64,000 nt of DNA from Pelagicoccus sp. (GCA_028284635.1 JANQRJ010000036.1:59719-123718), one strand, 5' to 3'. Numbered from the stretch's first letter, positions 15,929-25,613 are shown. Notes: generated from the letters alone by a model not told the origin. A program made the numbers and translations.

Positions 15929-16420
15929 TCACCCTTTTCCTGTTCCGACTTTCTTCCAGCCTTCGTCGGCTTTTGACACGAGGTCGGCTTCCGGTTCTTT
16001 GGCGGCCTTCTTGTTCCAGCGCTTGAGGGTGTCGCCGTAGAAACCGTCGTAGAAGAGATAGAGCTTGTCGTCGATGATCTTGTAGGCCTTGGGGTTGATC
16101 TTCACTTTTTCGGCGTCGAGCATCGCCCAGGCGCACCAGCCGCCGTACTGGGGTTCGTAGCGGGCTGGCTTGGATTTGAATCGCTCGAGATTCTCCGGGC
16201 TGGAGAAGTGGTAGCGGATTCCCTCGTATTCGTGGGTCAAGGACGGGTTGCCCTTGGTTGCCTCTCCGTCGAAGTAGGAGACTGGATCGTAGCCTTCGAT
16301 GGCGAGGTTGCCGTCGGAGAGATTGATGTTTTGGAGCCTTTCGGCGTATGTCGGGTTGTCGGCTTGAAGGAACTGAGCGAGCACAAGCGGGATAAGCGGC
16401 AGAATTTTCGAGATTTTCAT
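15929..16420 (-). CDS. Exported YHS-domain protein
   Basis: 163 residues with a signal peptide (MKISKILPLIPLVLAQFLQA). The YHS motif region is at about 42-90: LAIEGYDPVSYFDGEATKGN, HEYEGIRYHFSSPENLERF, PARYEPQYGGWCAWAM. YHS domains are small and often linked to metal binding. Here Cys in GGWCAWAM and nearby Tyr residues are conserved. It would act in the periplasm. There is no operon partner; a 100-base spacer separates it from the divergent lutA. Confidence 0.82.
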   Translation of the reverse strand: MKISKILPLIPLVLAQFLQADNPTYAERLQNINLSDGNLAIEGYDPVSYFDGEATKGNPSLTHEYEGIRYHFSSPENLERFKSKPARYEPQYGGWCAWAMLDAEKVKINPKAYKIIDDKLYLFYDGFYGDTLKRWNKKAAKEPEADLVSKADEGWKKVGTGKG

Positions 16421-16522
16421 GGGTCGTGCGGTTTTCGTTTTCGTCTGGCTGACGTTTGTTAGCCCAGTTAGCTTGCGGTTTTTTGTCGCGCTTGTTGTTT
16501 AGCTCGCCAAGTTTTCGTTTCG

Positions 16523-17284
16523 ATGATCAGTCCTACGGTTAGCGGAAAGCGCATCAAGTTTATGGCGACTTGTCTTTGCGACGGCTTTTACGGAGACGTT
16601 GCTAAGGCAAGTTATGAAGTTCTCGAGCATCTTGGCTGCGAAATCGAGTTTCCTGGGGGGCAGACCTGCTGTGGTCAGCCGGCCCACAATGCTGGAGACT
16701 GGGACAATGCTCGCAAGGTGGTCGGCCATACGATCCGCGTGTTCGAGGGCGAGGATCCCGTTGTTACGCCTTCGGGCTCGTGTGCCGCGATGCTGCGTCA
16801 CGGAGCGATGCTCTGCTTGGAGGAACAGCCCGAGGCTCCAGAGGCGAGGGCTTTGGCTGATCGGACCTGGGAGTTGGCGGAATACATCGTTCACGGTCTT
16901 GGCGTAACGAGCTGGCCGGGTCGCTTTGCTAAGAAGGTGGCGCTGCACCGGAGTTGCCATACCCGTGGCACGAAGGTGTACGACAGCGCGATCACCCTGC
17001 TTTCCTCCATCGACGGACTGGAGCTGACGGAAGTTGGGGAACTGGATCAGTGCTGTGGATTTGGCGGCACGTTTTGCGTCAGCTTTCCTGAGATCTCCAA
17101 GAATATGGGCCAACTGAAGATCGACCACTTGATCGCGGGAAAGCCGGACTGTATCGCGACTCTGGATATGGCCTGCGCGATGCATTTCGGAGGAATGATG
17201 GATCGCCAGAAGATCGAGGTCCCGCGCATGCATGTCGCTCAGATTCTGCTGGCCGCGCTGCAGGAGGAACGGAAAACCGCGTAG
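16523..17284 (+). CDS. lutA: Lactate utilization protein A (Fe-S oxidoreductase)
   Basis: 253 residues with two CCG-type cysteine-rich modules: CCGQPAHNAGDWDNA in the first half (about residue 50) and CCGFGGTFCVSFPEIS in the second (about 178), with CLCDGFY at the N-terminus and HRSCHTRG (about 139). This is the LutA/LldE subunit of the three-part L-lactate dehydrogenase that oxidises lactate to pyruvate. It is first in a tight plus-strand operon with lutB (7-base gap) and lutC. The BMC operon in the same window is expected to yield lactate, which would make this a downstream step. Confidence 0.92.
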   Translation: MISPTVSGKRIKFMATCLCDGFYGDVAKASYEVLEHLGCEIEFPGGQTCCGQPAHNAGDWDNARKVVGHTIRVFEGEDPVVTPSGSCAAMLRHGAMLCLEEQPEAPEARALADRTWELAEYIVHGLGVTSWPGRFAKKVALHRSCHTRGTKVYDSAITLLSSIDGLELTEVGELDQCCGFGGTFCVSFPEISKNMGQLKIDHLIAGKPDCIATLDMACAMHFGGMMDRQKIEVPRMHVAQILLAALQEERKTA

Positions 17285-17291
17285 AGCTGCC

Positions 17292-18704
17292 ATGGCGAAA
17301 AGCATTCAGGAAATCGACAGCTTCGCCGAGAAGCTCCCCGACGACACGCGCGCTTCGGTCCACCATGCCTCGAAGCTCAAGACGGAGAAACGCTTCGCTA
17401 CGCTGGCTAGCGATTTCGAGGAGCCCGATACCCTTCGGAAGACGGCCGCTCGGGTGAAGCAGCACACGCTGGAGCATCTGGACGAGTACCTTTTGCAGGC
17501 CGAGGCCTCGCTGCAGCGCAATGGAGCAACCGTTCATTGGGCGAGCGATTCGGAGGAGGCCAACGCCACCGTGCTGCGGATCATGCAGCAGCGTGGAGCG
17601 AAGAAGATGGTCAAGTCCAAGAGCATGGTCAGCGAGGAGACCGAGCTCGTGGCGTATTTGGAAAAGAATGACATAGAGGCGGTCGAGACGGATCTCGGCG
17701 AATTCGTGGTGCAGATCGACGGCGACCACCCGAGCCACATCGTCACTCCGATCATCCACAAGAACCGCAAGCAAGTCGCCCGCAGCTTCGAGCGGGAAGG
17801 TCTGGGCGCCTACACCGAAAGCCCGGAAGAGTTGACTGCCATGGCCCGCCGCCACCTGCGAGCCAAGTATCTCGCAGCGGACGTAGGCTTGACGGGCGCG
17901 AATTTCGTCACGGCAGACACAGGGCGTATCACGCTGGTGACGAACGAAGGCAATGCCCGCTTCTCCATGGCCGCGACCAAGACGCTGATCGTCATGGTGG
18001 GTATCGAGAAACTGGTGCCGCGCCAGAGCGACCTCCCGCTTTTTCTTTCGCTGCTCGGCCGGTCTGCCACTGGGCAAGCTCTGACCGTCTACACGCAGTT
18101 TATCGGTGGCCCAAAGCTGTCCGGTCTCCCTGAGGGTCCGGAGGAGATGCACGTCATCTTTCTGGACAATGGCCGATCCGAAGTGCTGGCCAGCGATTGC
18201 CGAGAGATCCTGCGCTGCATCCGCTGCGGGGCCTGTATGAACATCTGTCCGGTCTATCGGCAGGCCAGCGGGCATGCCTACCGCTTCGTTTATCCCGGGC
18301 CGGTCGGGGCGGTCTTGAGTCCTCTGATCAATCCGCAGGGCTTTCCCCAGCTGGCGGACTTGCCCAAGGCTTCGAGCCTTTGCGGCGCCTGCCAGGAGGT
18401 TTGTCCGGTCGACATTCCGATTCCCGACTTGCTGGTGCGCCTGCGTCGTCGCGGGAAGCTGGAGAAGGCGGAGAAAGCCTCGATCAACACCCCAGGCTTT
18501 GGCGTTTGGGCATCCGGGGCTACCAGTCCCGGCATGTGGCGCGCCGGTCTCAAGATGGGCCATGCCATGAACTATCTGCCCCGCGTCTTGCTCGACGTGA
18601 ATCCAGCGGCCCATGCGTGGCAGGAGCATCGGGATCTGCCGCCCTTCGACGGCGGATCGTTTCGTTCTTGGCTCAAGGAAAAGGACAAGGAGGCAGGCAA
18701 GTGA
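17292..18704 (+). CDS. lutB: Lactate utilization protein B (iron-sulfur)
   Basis: 470 residues from ATG 17292, chosen because MAKSIQEIDSFAEKL gives the normal N-terminus and the upstream extension lies inside lutA. The LUD-type domain spans about 60-290. Two 4Fe-4S clusters follow: CIRCGACMNICPVY (about 311-324) and CGACQEVCPVDIP (about 366-378). A short C-terminal region ends in LKEKDKEAGK. It carries electrons in the LutABC complex. The stop overlaps the GTG start of lutC. Confidence 0.93.
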   Translation: MAKSIQEIDSFAEKLPDDTRASVHHASKLKTEKRFATLASDFEEPDTLRKTAARVKQHTLEHLDEYLLQAEASLQRNGATVHWASDSEEANATVLRIMQQRGAKKMVKSKSMVSEETELVAYLEKNDIEAVETDLGEFVVQIDGDHPSHIVTPIIHKNRKQVARSFEREGLGAYTESPEELTAMARRHLRAKYLAADVGLTGANFVTADTGRITLVTNEGNARFSMAATKTLIVMVGIEKLVPRQSDLPLFLSLLGRSATGQALTVYTQFIGGPKLSGLPEGPEEMHVIFLDNGRSEVLASDCREILRCIRCGACMNICPVYRQASGHAYRFVYPGPVGAVLSPLINPQGFPQLADLPKASSLCGACQEVCPVDIPIPDLLVRLRRRGKLEKAEKASINTPGFGVWASGATSPGMWRAGLKMGHAMNYLPRVLLDVNPAAHAWQEHRDLPPFDGGSFRSWLKEKDKEAGK

Positions 18705-19318
18705 ATTCCAGACAAGCGATATTGGACAAAGTGAAAGCGGCGGTCGGCGTCCTCTCGGAGCGGTCGGCACTGCCCAGCGAGGATGAAGTGGCGGCCTTGA
18801 CGTCGCGGTTGCGGCCCGGGGCGGACGACGCGGATTCCCTGGTAGCGTGTTTTGCCGAACGCTTGCAGGCGGTGGGCGGAGTTCTGCTTCGGGGAACGGC
18901 CGAGCTTGAGGCCTATCTGGCCGAGCATGGCGCGACTCGAGGTTACCTTGATCCCGCAGTGGCGGAGCTCATGGGCCCCAGTAATCTCTCGGCGAACTCG
19001 ACCTACGAGCGAGCCGAGGTCGATGCTATGCAATTCGGCGTTACCCGGGCGACCATGGGAATCGCCGAGACGGGCACGATCGTGCTGACCGACCGCGATA
19101 CGCCCAACCGTTTGGCCGCGCTCGCCCCGTGGGTGCACGTGGCCGCGCTGCGCGAATCCGAGATCGTGCGCGACGTGAGGCAAGCGATGGCGGCGTTCGA
19201 CGACGATCCGTCGATCGTTTTCGTTACCGGCCCGAGCAAGACGGCGGACATCGAAGGCATCCTCATCGAGGGGGTTCACGGCCCTGGCAAACAGGCCTGC
19301 CTGTTGCTCGAAGGCTAG
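18701..19318 (+). CDS. lutC: Lactate utilization protein C (LUD domain)
   Basis: 205 residues from a GTG start that overlaps the lutB stop (GTGA, 18701-18704). LUD-domain motifs: MGIAETGTIVLTDRD and NRLAALAPWVHVA, then IVFVTGPSKTADIEGILIEG and GVHGP near the C-terminus. It is the third subunit of the lactate oxidation complex and the last gene of the operon; a strong terminator follows. Confidence 0.92.
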   Translation: MNSRQAILDKVKAAVGVLSERSALPSEDEVAALTSRLRPGADDADSLVACFAERLQAVGGVLLRGTAELEAYLAEHGATRGYLDPAVAELMGPSNLSANSTYERAEVDAMQFGVTRATMGIAETGTIVLTDRDTPNRLAALAPWVHVAALRESEIVRDVRQAMAAFDDDPSIVFVTGPSKTADIEGILIEGVHGPGKQACLLLEG

Positions 19319-19353
19319 CTCTTCAGGCTCAGCGTTCCCGGGGGAGAAACGCG

Positions 19354-19386
19354 AAAAGACCCGCTTGATAGCGGGTCTTCGTTTTC
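19354..19386 (+). terminator. Rho-independent terminator of lutABC
   Basis: AAGACCCGC, loop TTGATA, GCGGGTCTT, then CGTTTTCG. The 9-bp GC-rich stem with a T-rich trailer begins 38 bases after the lutC stop. Confidence 0.8.
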
Positions 19387-19589
19387 GAGGATGAGGAGGG
19401 ATCTGAGTCCGGATAGGGAAATTTCAGTTGGTTCGTAACGAAAACGTAGCATACGCTCGTCGAAAGCCAATCTCTTATTTGCCCTCGGAAGTCCCGCTCC
19501 TCGCTTTTCCCAACTTCCTGAAAGCGCTTGCCCTCCCAGGGAGCGAAGCTTATCGCTGGCTGCTTTTTCCCAAAGCGACCCGCAAGGCC

Positions 19590-22322
19590 ATGGCACAGGA
19601 GATAGATCAGGGATACGATCCGAAAGAAGTAGAGCCCAAGTGGTACGCCGCTTGGGAGGAAAACGGCTGCTTCGAGGGTGAAGTGGAGGAGGGCAAAGAA
19701 GCCTACTCGATAATGATCCCACCGCCCAATGTGACCGGCATTCTGCACATGGGTCACGTATTGGACAATACACTACAGGACATCTTCATCCGTCGCGCCC
19801 GTTTGGAGGGCAAGTCCACGCTCTGGTTTCCCGGCACCGACCACGCCTCGATCGCCACCCAGAACAAGGTCGAGCAAGCCCTGCGCAAGGAAGGCAAGAG
19901 CCGTCGCGATATCGGCCGCGAGAAGTTCCTCGAACGCGCCTGGCAGTGGAGCGAGGAGCACGGAGGCATTATCCTTAAGCAGCTGCGCAAGCTTGGCGCC
20001 TCCTGCGATTGGCGCCGCACGACCTTCACCATGGACGAGTCCTACGAACGGTCCGTGAGGGCGGCGTTCGTCAAGCTCTTCGAGCGCGGCTACATCTACC
20101 GCGGCAAGCGTCTCGTCAACTGGTGCCCCGCCTCCCAGACCGCGCTTTCCAACGAGGAGGTCGTCATGAAGCCCCAGAAGGGCAAGTTTTGGAAGATGCG
20201 CTACGAGCTCGTCGACCAGCCAGGGCGCTGCCTTGAGATTTCCACCACGCGCCCAGAAACCATCATGGGCGACACTGCCGTTGCGGTACACCCTGACGAC
20301 GAGCGCTATGCGGACTTGGTAGGCAAGAAGGTTTGGCGTCCGTTCCCCCGAGCTGAGATCCCCATCATCGCCGACCGGGCGGTGGAGAAGGACTTCGGTA
20401 CAGGGGCTCTCAAGGTCACGCCCGCCCATGACCAAGTCGACTTCGAGATCGGCAAGCGCCACGACCTGCCCGTCATCGACGTCATGAATCCCGATGGCAC
20501 CCTCGGCGAAGCGGCTGGACCCGAGTTTGCCGGCATGGATCGTTTCGAGGCTCGCAAGAAGGCCGCCCAAAAACTCGAGGAGCTTGGCCTGCTCGTCGAC
20601 ACCGAGGACTACGAAAACAACGTCGGCTTTTCCGAGCGGGCCGACGTGCCCATCGAGCCCCGCCTCTCCGAGCAGTGGTTTCTCAAGTACCCGAAGGTCG
20701 CGGAAGCCAAGCGAGCCGTCGAGAAGGGCATGATCAACTTCCACCCTAAGCGCTGGGAGAAGGTCTACCTCAACTGGCTCAACAACATTCAGGACTGGTG
20801 CATCAGCCGACAGCTCTGGTGGGGCCAGCGCATTCCCGTCTGGTATCGCAAGGATGCTGATCGAACGGACTCGGCCAACTGGCACGTATCCGTCGACGGT
20901 CCGAGCGACCCCGAAAGCTGGATACAGGACGACGACGTCCTCGACACCTGGGCCTCGTCCTATCTCTGGCCCTTCGCCACCTTCGGCTGGCCGAACACCG
21001 ACGAGAAGACTCTCAAGGAGCTCGCCCATTTCTATCCTACCAGCACCCTGGTCACCGGTTTTGACATCATCTTCTTCTGGGTGGCCCGCATGGTCATGGC
21101 TGGCCTGGAGCTTTACGGCGAGGACAAGGAGTCGCTCACCGACGAGGAGATCAAGGCTCGCATCCCCTTCAAGGACATCTACATGCACGGCCTCATTCGC
21201 GATGCCCAGGGACGCAAGATGTCCAAGACGCTGGGCAATTCTCCCGACCCGCTCGATCTCATCGAGAAGTTTGGGGCAGATGGCCTGCGCTTCGGCATCA
21301 TCAATATAGCGCCTTCCGGTTCCGATATTCTCTTCGCCGAAGAGCGCATCGATATCGGCCGTAACTTCTGCAACAAGCTCTGGAACGCCTGCCGTTTCCG
21401 CCAGATGAATGGTCCAGTCGATGCCAACCTCAGTCTCGACGCCATCGTCGAGCGCATCAAGGCGTCGCCACTCGATGGGTATAGCAACTGGATTCTGCAG
21501 CGCTTGCTCGACACGACGCGCGAGATCGAGAGCCAGTTTGCCAAGTTCGAGCTGCACCAGCTTTCCCACACGCTGTACAACTTCGTCTGGGGCGACTTCT
21601 GCGACTGGTATGTCGAGGCCTCCAAAGCTCTGCTCAAGGACAAGGAAGATCCTCGCTGCACGATGGCTCTGGCTGTATCCGATCTGGTGATACGACAGTC
21701 CCTCCAGCTGCTGCATCCCATCATGCCGCACATAACCGAAGAGCTTTGGCACGCCATGGGCTACTGCGAGGAAGGCGACTTCCTGCAAAACGCCGTCCTG
21801 CCCTCCGCTGCCGAGCTGTCGGACAAGCTTGCTGCGGGCGGCATCGCCGTCGACGCGGCCGCTGCGGTGCAGGTCGAGGGCGTCAAGGAACTCATCTCCA
21901 AGGCCCGGGCGGTCAAGGCGGAGTACAATCTCGCCTCCAAGCGCGACGTGACGCTTTTCGTGACGCCAGCCGATGCTGCCAGCTCGGCGGTGGTGCGGGA
22001 AAATCTGGATACAATCAAGAAGCTGGCTGGAGCCGAAGCCATCGAGCTCCGCGATGCGGTCGACGGAGCTCCTGGCTCGGTTTGCTCGCTGGGTACGGTC
22101 TATCTCGACCTTTCCAGCGCGATCGACGTCGAAGCGGAAAAGGAGCGTCTCGGCAAGGAACTCGAAAAGCTCGACAAAGCCATTCAGGCCGGCTCCGGCA
22201 AGCTGAACAGTCCGAACTTCGTCAACAAGGCGCCCGCCCACGTAGTCGAAGGAGCCCGCAAGCAGCTCGCCGAGACGCAAGCCAAGCGCGACGAAATCGC
22301 GAGACTGTTAGCGAGTTTGTAG
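19590..22322 (+). CDS. valS: Valyl-tRNA synthetase
   Basis: 910 residues from MAQEIDQGYDPKEVEPKW. The frame is open 162 bases further upstream, but family length and the N-terminal homology support this start. Class I signatures: PPNVTGILHMGHVLDNTLQD (HIGH-type HMGH) near 46-65 and KMSKTLGN (KMSKS-type) near 540. The editing domain lies between them (TTRPETIMGDTAVAVHPDDE). The C-terminal coiled-coil arm (EAEKERLGKELEKLDKAI and onward) is present. It charges tRNA-Val in the cytoplasm. A long open frame on the opposite strand is a shadow of this GC-rich gene. Confidence 0.96.
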   Translation: MAQEIDQGYDPKEVEPKWYAAWEENGCFEGEVEEGKEAYSIMIPPPNVTGILHMGHVLDNTLQDIFIRRARLEGKSTLWFPGTDHASIATQNKVEQALRKEGKSRRDIGREKFLERAWQWSEEHGGIILKQLRKLGASCDWRRTTFTMDESYERSVRAAFVKLFERGYIYRGKRLVNWCPASQTALSNEEVVMKPQKGKFWKMRYELVDQPGRCLEISTTRPETIMGDTAVAVHPDDERYADLVGKKVWRPFPRAEIPIIADRAVEKDFGTGALKVTPAHDQVDFEIGKRHDLPVIDVMNPDGTLGEAAGPEFAGMDRFEARKKAAQKLEELGLLVDTEDYENNVGFSERADVPIEPRLSEQWFLKYPKVAEAKRAVEKGMINFHPKRWEKVYLNWLNNIQDWCISRQLWWGQRIPVWYRKDADRTDSANWHVSVDGPSDPESWIQDDDVLDTWASSYLWPFATFGWPNTDEKTLKELAHFYPTSTLVTGFDIIFFWVARMVMAGLELYGEDKESLTDEEIKARIPFKDIYMHGLIRDAQGRKMSKTLGNSPDPLDLIEKFGADGLRFGIINIAPSGSDILFAEERIDIGRNFCNKLWNACRFRQMNGPVDANLSLDAIVERIKASPLDGYSNWILQRLLDTTREIESQFAKFELHQLSHTLYNFVWGDFCDWYVEASKALLKDKEDPRCTMALAVSDLVIRQSLQLLHPIMPHITEELWHAMGYCEEGDFLQNAVLPSAAELSDKLAAGGIAVDAAAAVQVEGVKELISKARAVKAEYNLASKRDVTLFVTPADAASSAVVRENLDTIKKLAGAEAIELRDAVDGAPGSVCSLGTVYLDLSSAIDVEAEKERLGKELEKLDKAIQAGSGKLNSPNFVNKAPAHVVEGARKQLAETQAKRDEIARLLASL

Positions 22323-22342
22323 GCGGCGGTCAGCATTTCTCT

Positions 22343-22367
22343 GGGAACGCGGGCAGCTCGCCCGCAA
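22343..22367. repeat. GGGAACGCGGGCAGCTCGCCCGC repeat unit in the valS/PEP-CTERM gap
   Basis: A compact hairpin (GCGGGC, loop AGCTC, GCCCGC) right after valS. It matches the arm of the larger hairpin at 62145-62214 (GGGAACACGGGCGGCTCGCC), so it is a half copy of that family. The rest of 22368-22665 holds no convincing gene; it should contain the promoter of the next gene. Confidence 0.55.
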
Positions 22368-22665
22368 TGACGGGCGTGGGTCGAGACTCAGGGAATGAGG
22401 GCTGATGCCCTGATCGTCTAATTGGGCTTTTCCCGTCGGATTGTAAGGAATCCCGTATGGATATCGAATTCCTTTACGGATGCTGGGGTGCGGTTCTCTC
22501 CGTTAAGATTAATGAGGACGATTTCGGTTTTCGTAAGATTTTTATATTCAGCCTGTTGCGGGAGAATGACCTTTTCTGTTTAGGCGCTTTTTGCGCTTCT
22601 GGCCTAGGATTTGCTGAAGGTATGACTCGTTTAACCCTCATGATTTAAATCAACCCATTCAACAC

Positions 22666-23241
22666 ATGAAGACCCCTCTCAAGTTGTTCCTTCCGCTCGC
22701 CGCAGTCGTGGCGATTTTCGCCAGCAATGCCCAAGCAGTCGTTTACGTTGACGAATTTCCATCTGCCGACTCGACCGTAGTTGGTAGCGTTGGCGTTATC
22801 GCGCCCGGTGAATTTGGTTTCTTTTGGTCTGTTGCCAGAGGCGACTCGATCGAAGAAACATTCACTGGCACTGGCTTGAATACCGTTTTCCAACTCGATT
22901 TGGAATTCGCTATCCTAGACAATGTTCTAAATCGCGGAGCATCCGTTTTTTGGGACGTCCTGGTAAACGGCATCGTTGTGGGTAACTGGAGTTGGAGCGA
23001 CACCGATGGGCTCGGTACGGTTTCCGAGAGCTACAGCTTTGCCCCTATCTTCGGTGGCGGAGATTATACTATTCGCATGGAAGTGACGAACGAGGTGGCA
23101 GACGGATTTGGTTCAATCTCCATCGGATACCCTGGAGACATGAAGCTCCACGGCACTGTCCCTGACACCGGTAGCACGCTCGCTCTCCTCGGCCTCGGCC
23201 TCGCGGGACTGATCGGCATACGCCGCCGTTTCGCGAAGTAG
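22666..23241 (+). CDS. PEP-CTERM-like exported protein
   Basis: 191 residues. A signal peptide (FLPLAAVVAIFASNAQA) is followed by a small beta-rich domain with a SIEETFTGTGLNTVFQLDL-type sequence. The C-terminal sorting tail is VPDTGSTLALLGLGLAGLIG followed by IRRRFAK: motif, hydrophobic helix, basic end. This is the Verrucomicrobiota VPDxGSTL variant of PEP-CTERM, recognised by an exosortase and linked to surface or exopolysaccharide-associated proteins. The exosortase gene is not in the window. A terminator follows. Confidence 0.85.
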   Translation: MKTPLKLFLPLAAVVAIFASNAQAVVYVDEFPSADSTVVGSVGVIAPGEFGFFWSVARGDSIEETFTGTGLNTVFQLDLEFAILDNVLNRGASVFWDVLVNGIVVGNWSWSDTDGLGTVSESYSFAPIFGGGDYTIRMEVTNEVADGFGSISIGYPGDMKLHGTVPDTGSTLALLGLGLAGLIGIRRRFAK

Positions 23242-23268
23242 ATTAGACTTTAAGTGTATTGAGATTTT

Positions 23269-23296
23269 GGAGCCACCTACCGGGTGGCTCCTTTTT
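23269..23296 (+). terminator. Rho-independent terminator after the PEP-CTERM gene
   Basis: GGAGCCACC, loop TACCG, GGTGGCTCC, TTTTT. A perfect 9-bp stem with a U-tract. Confidence 0.88.
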
Positions 23297-23517
23297 CGTG
23301 GTCGAAAGGTGCAAACAAGATTTGCAACACCATACTAGCGTCGGCCTGCGCTTTTCAGGAATTTAAACGCTGGCAGCCGAGGTAATTGCAAGGACAGGGG
23401 TGAGTCGAGGTTTTGCTGGTTATCAACGACTTAGGTTTTCAAAAGGGTCAATTGGGGGACAGTGGCGAATTTGCTGGTCGCTGCAGTGAACCCCTCTCGC
23501 TTTGGACTGTTACCAAT

Positions 23518-23600
23518 TGGCTCTGGGGGACTCGAACCCCTGTCCGGAAACTCGCAAGACGTAGAAGACCAAAGTACTCGCAGATCCACCACCCCTCGAG
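23518..23600 (-). ncRNA. tmRNA (ssrA) 3'-end fragment, possible integration site
   Basis: Read on the minus strand, the sequence gives GAGTTTCCGGACAGGGGTTC then GAGTCCCCCAGAGCCA. This has the layout of a tmRNA 3' end: the TTTCGGAC lead-in, a T-arm with loop TTCGAGT, and the acceptor strand CAGAGCC plus A. The matching 5' acceptor strand (GGCTCTG with the TTCGAC element) was not found in the 400 bases where it should lie, so this is a fragment. 3' ends of ssrA are common attachment sites for genomic islands, and lower-GC accessory DNA begins just to the right. The surrounding gap 23297-23846 holds no other clear feature. Confidence 0.5.
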
Positions 23601-23846
23601 ACTCAGAAGAATTTGGCCAGGCCAATCCCTTCGGTTCGAAGATCCTTACCATTGTTGCGATTTACGGGCTGGGCTTGACGCGCTTAAGCCTTGCTTTAAA
23701 AATGGATATCAGGGAGAACACAAGCTCTGCACCCTAGTTTGGAATCCTGGGTTATCTACTCCTCTTGTCCCGCAGTTTTCGCTGCGGCTCACTATGCGAG
23801 CTTTGATGGCATCTAATGGATTTCAGTAACCATCAGATGTTAGCCT

Positions 23847-25613
23847 GTGAAGATAAACGTTCATGCCCACGTCCATCCACTAAAGTCGATATTCGAGCCT
23901 GGTATGCTGGAATTCTTATGGGATCGTCTCGATCGAGAAGGCGTTCCCGAGAAGCTTACGCTTCTGATGCATAAAGTGATATCGAAATCGGATTATATCG
24001 ATCGAGAGGAGCTTTCTGCCAGTATCCTGAAGCAATTCAGTATAGAGCCGATCTTGAAGAAATGGCTGAAGGATCTGAACGAGGATTTGGACGATGATGA
24101 CCTAGGATTCGTTATAGAGGGAGACATCGGTTCGGTGATTGCGGGAAGCCTGACTTCCGTGGTGCGAAAGATCTTCGATAAATCGAGCAACACGGAATAC
24201 CTCGATGATGCGTACAGCAAGAACGGAGCTGACATGTTTCGATTCGTCATGAGGGGGTTGGCTCCGAGTATCGATGTCCTGACGGAAGAGACGATGTCGG
24301 AGCTGGATGATGATGATGTGCTAGTCGCATTGATGATGGACATTTGTAAAAAGGGCCAGCAGGACCACAAATTATTCAAAAAGCAGATCAAGGATACTGC
24401 GAATCAGATCTTGAAGTACCCGGGACGGATAATGCCGTTCGTGAAATTCAATCCGCATCGGAAGGGAGCGGTTGAGATTGTCGAAGAGGCCTTGAAAATG
24501 GGAGGGTGCGTCGGAGTGAAGCTCTATCCTACACTTCAGTATAAGATTGGGATAAATGGTCATCAGCACAGATCGAAGTTCAGGCGGCTGTATCAGTACT
24601 GCAACGACAATGACGTCCCAATTATACAGCACTGCAATCATGGGGGATTCATCGCAAATGAGGACGATAAGGACTATTGCGATCCGAGTGATTGGAAGGA
24701 AGTTCTGGATCATTATCCGAAATTGAAGGTGTGCTTTGGGCACTTCGGAGATGAGGTGAATTTCGTGGGCCAGGTTGGAGTGAAGGCAAATTCGTTCACT
24801 GCCAAGATCCTGAAGTTGATGAAGACGAATAAGTACAAGGGGAGGGTGTTTGCAGACTTGTCGTTTCATGTTGCGCAGTTGGATGGAGGTGCCGCTGCGG
24901 AAAAGAATTACTTCGACAATCTGAAAGTCTGGATGGGGGATGCGGATTATTCTAGCCAGATAATGTGGGGAACGGATTCGTTCTTGGTCCAGAAGCGCAT
25001 GCGAGAGCGCAGCTACTGGGAGTACTACAAAAGCAAGTTTATGGCTACGTTCGGCGGCGTCGGTGAGCTGGAGAAGGTATCCCTAACGAATTCGGCGAGA
25101 TTTCTGAATCTGCCGATAGGCGGCAATCAAGCGGGATTGAATATCGACCGGTATGTTTCGTTTATCGACGGTAAGAGATCATCGGTTTCTGGTCATGCGG
25201 CGATGTGGCTTCTTGAATACGTAAAGTTGAGTAATCAAGATCTTACGAAGCACCTTAGAATGTACCTGAAGGGGTGGAGCGAACTGAATCCGGTTCACTT
25301 CAGGACGTGGTTCCATTTGAAGGATAAGGGAGTGATTCCGAATGGAACGTTTGAGGAGGCGGGGACTTACAAAATCGAGAACTTCGGATTTCTCAGATCG
25401 ACGGCGATTAGCTCTAATGCTCGTTCCCTAAGAGCAGCATCCCTTGCAAGCAATTTGAGGAAGGTGCTGCTGGATCCGGAATCGAATCCTAAGTTGAAGA
25501 TGACTGTGTCTAAATCGAAGTTTAAATCGGAGATTCGAAAGTACCTGCTCAAGAAAAAGGGCACTGTCGCGAGTCTAGCCAGAAAAATTCAGAAATACGT
25601 AGAGGTAGTATGA
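23847..25613 (+). CDS. Amidohydrolase-family metal-dependent hydrolase
   Basis: 588 residues from a GTG start. Metal-binding motifs of the Amidohydro_2 branch are visible: HAH at 6-8 (MKINVHAHVH), GVKLYPTLQYKIG (about 221), IIQHCNHGGF (about 258-267), VCFGHFGDE (about 296) and the Asp in MWGTDSFL (about 375). The acidic insertion at 60-170 (DLNEDLDDDDLGFVIEGDIG) is unusual for the family, as is a basic C-terminal extension (LKKKGTVASLARKIQKYVEV). The substrate is unknown. It is first in an operon: its stop overlaps the start of the next gene (ATGA). Base composition is clearly lower in GC than the flanking core genes. Confidence 0.75.
   Translation: MKINVHAHVHPLKSIFEPGMLEFLWDRLDREGVPEKLTLLMHKVISKSDYIDREELSASILKQFSIEPILKKWLKDLNEDLDDDDLGFVIEGDIGSVIAGSLTSVVRKIFDKSSNTEYLDDAYSKNGADMFRFVMRGLAPSIDVLTEETMSELDDDDVLVALMMDICKKGQQDHKLFKKQIKDTANQILKYPGRIMPFVKFNPHRKGAVEIVEEALKMGGCVGVKLYPTLQYKIGINGHQHRSKFRRLYQYCNDNDVPIIQHCNHGGFIANEDDKDYCDPSDWKEVLDHYPKLKVCFGHFGDEVNFVGQVGVKANSFTAKILKLMKTNKYKGRVFADLSFHVAQLDGGAAAEKNYFDNLKVWMGDADYSSQIMWGTDSFLVQKRMRERSYWEYYKSKFMATFGGVGELEKVSLTNSARFLNLPIGGNQAGLNIDRYVSFIDGKRSSVSGHAAMWLLEYVKLSNQDLTKHLRMYLKGWSELNPVHFRTWFHLKDKGVIPNGTFEEAGTYKIENFGFLRSTAISSNARSLRAASLASNLRKVLLDPESNPKLKMTVSKSKFKSEIRKYLLKKKGTVASLARKIQKYVEVV

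Noticed and set aside
17079..18770. Open frame of 563 codons on the minus strand opposite lutB
   Set aside because: The plus-strand product is a complete LutB with two Fe-S cluster motifs; the minus frame has no recognisable motif and sensible overlap is impossible.
19773..22280. Open frame of 835 codons on the minus strand opposite valS
   Set aside because: It mirrors the codon pattern of the valS gene, which has all family motifs. High GC with strong third-position bias leaves long shadow frames on the other strand.
23518..23600. Complete tRNA gene on the minus strand
   Set aside because: The T-arm and acceptor look good, but no anticodon arm or D-arm fits at the right spacing and no matching 5' acceptor strand exists. 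A tmRNA fragment fits better.
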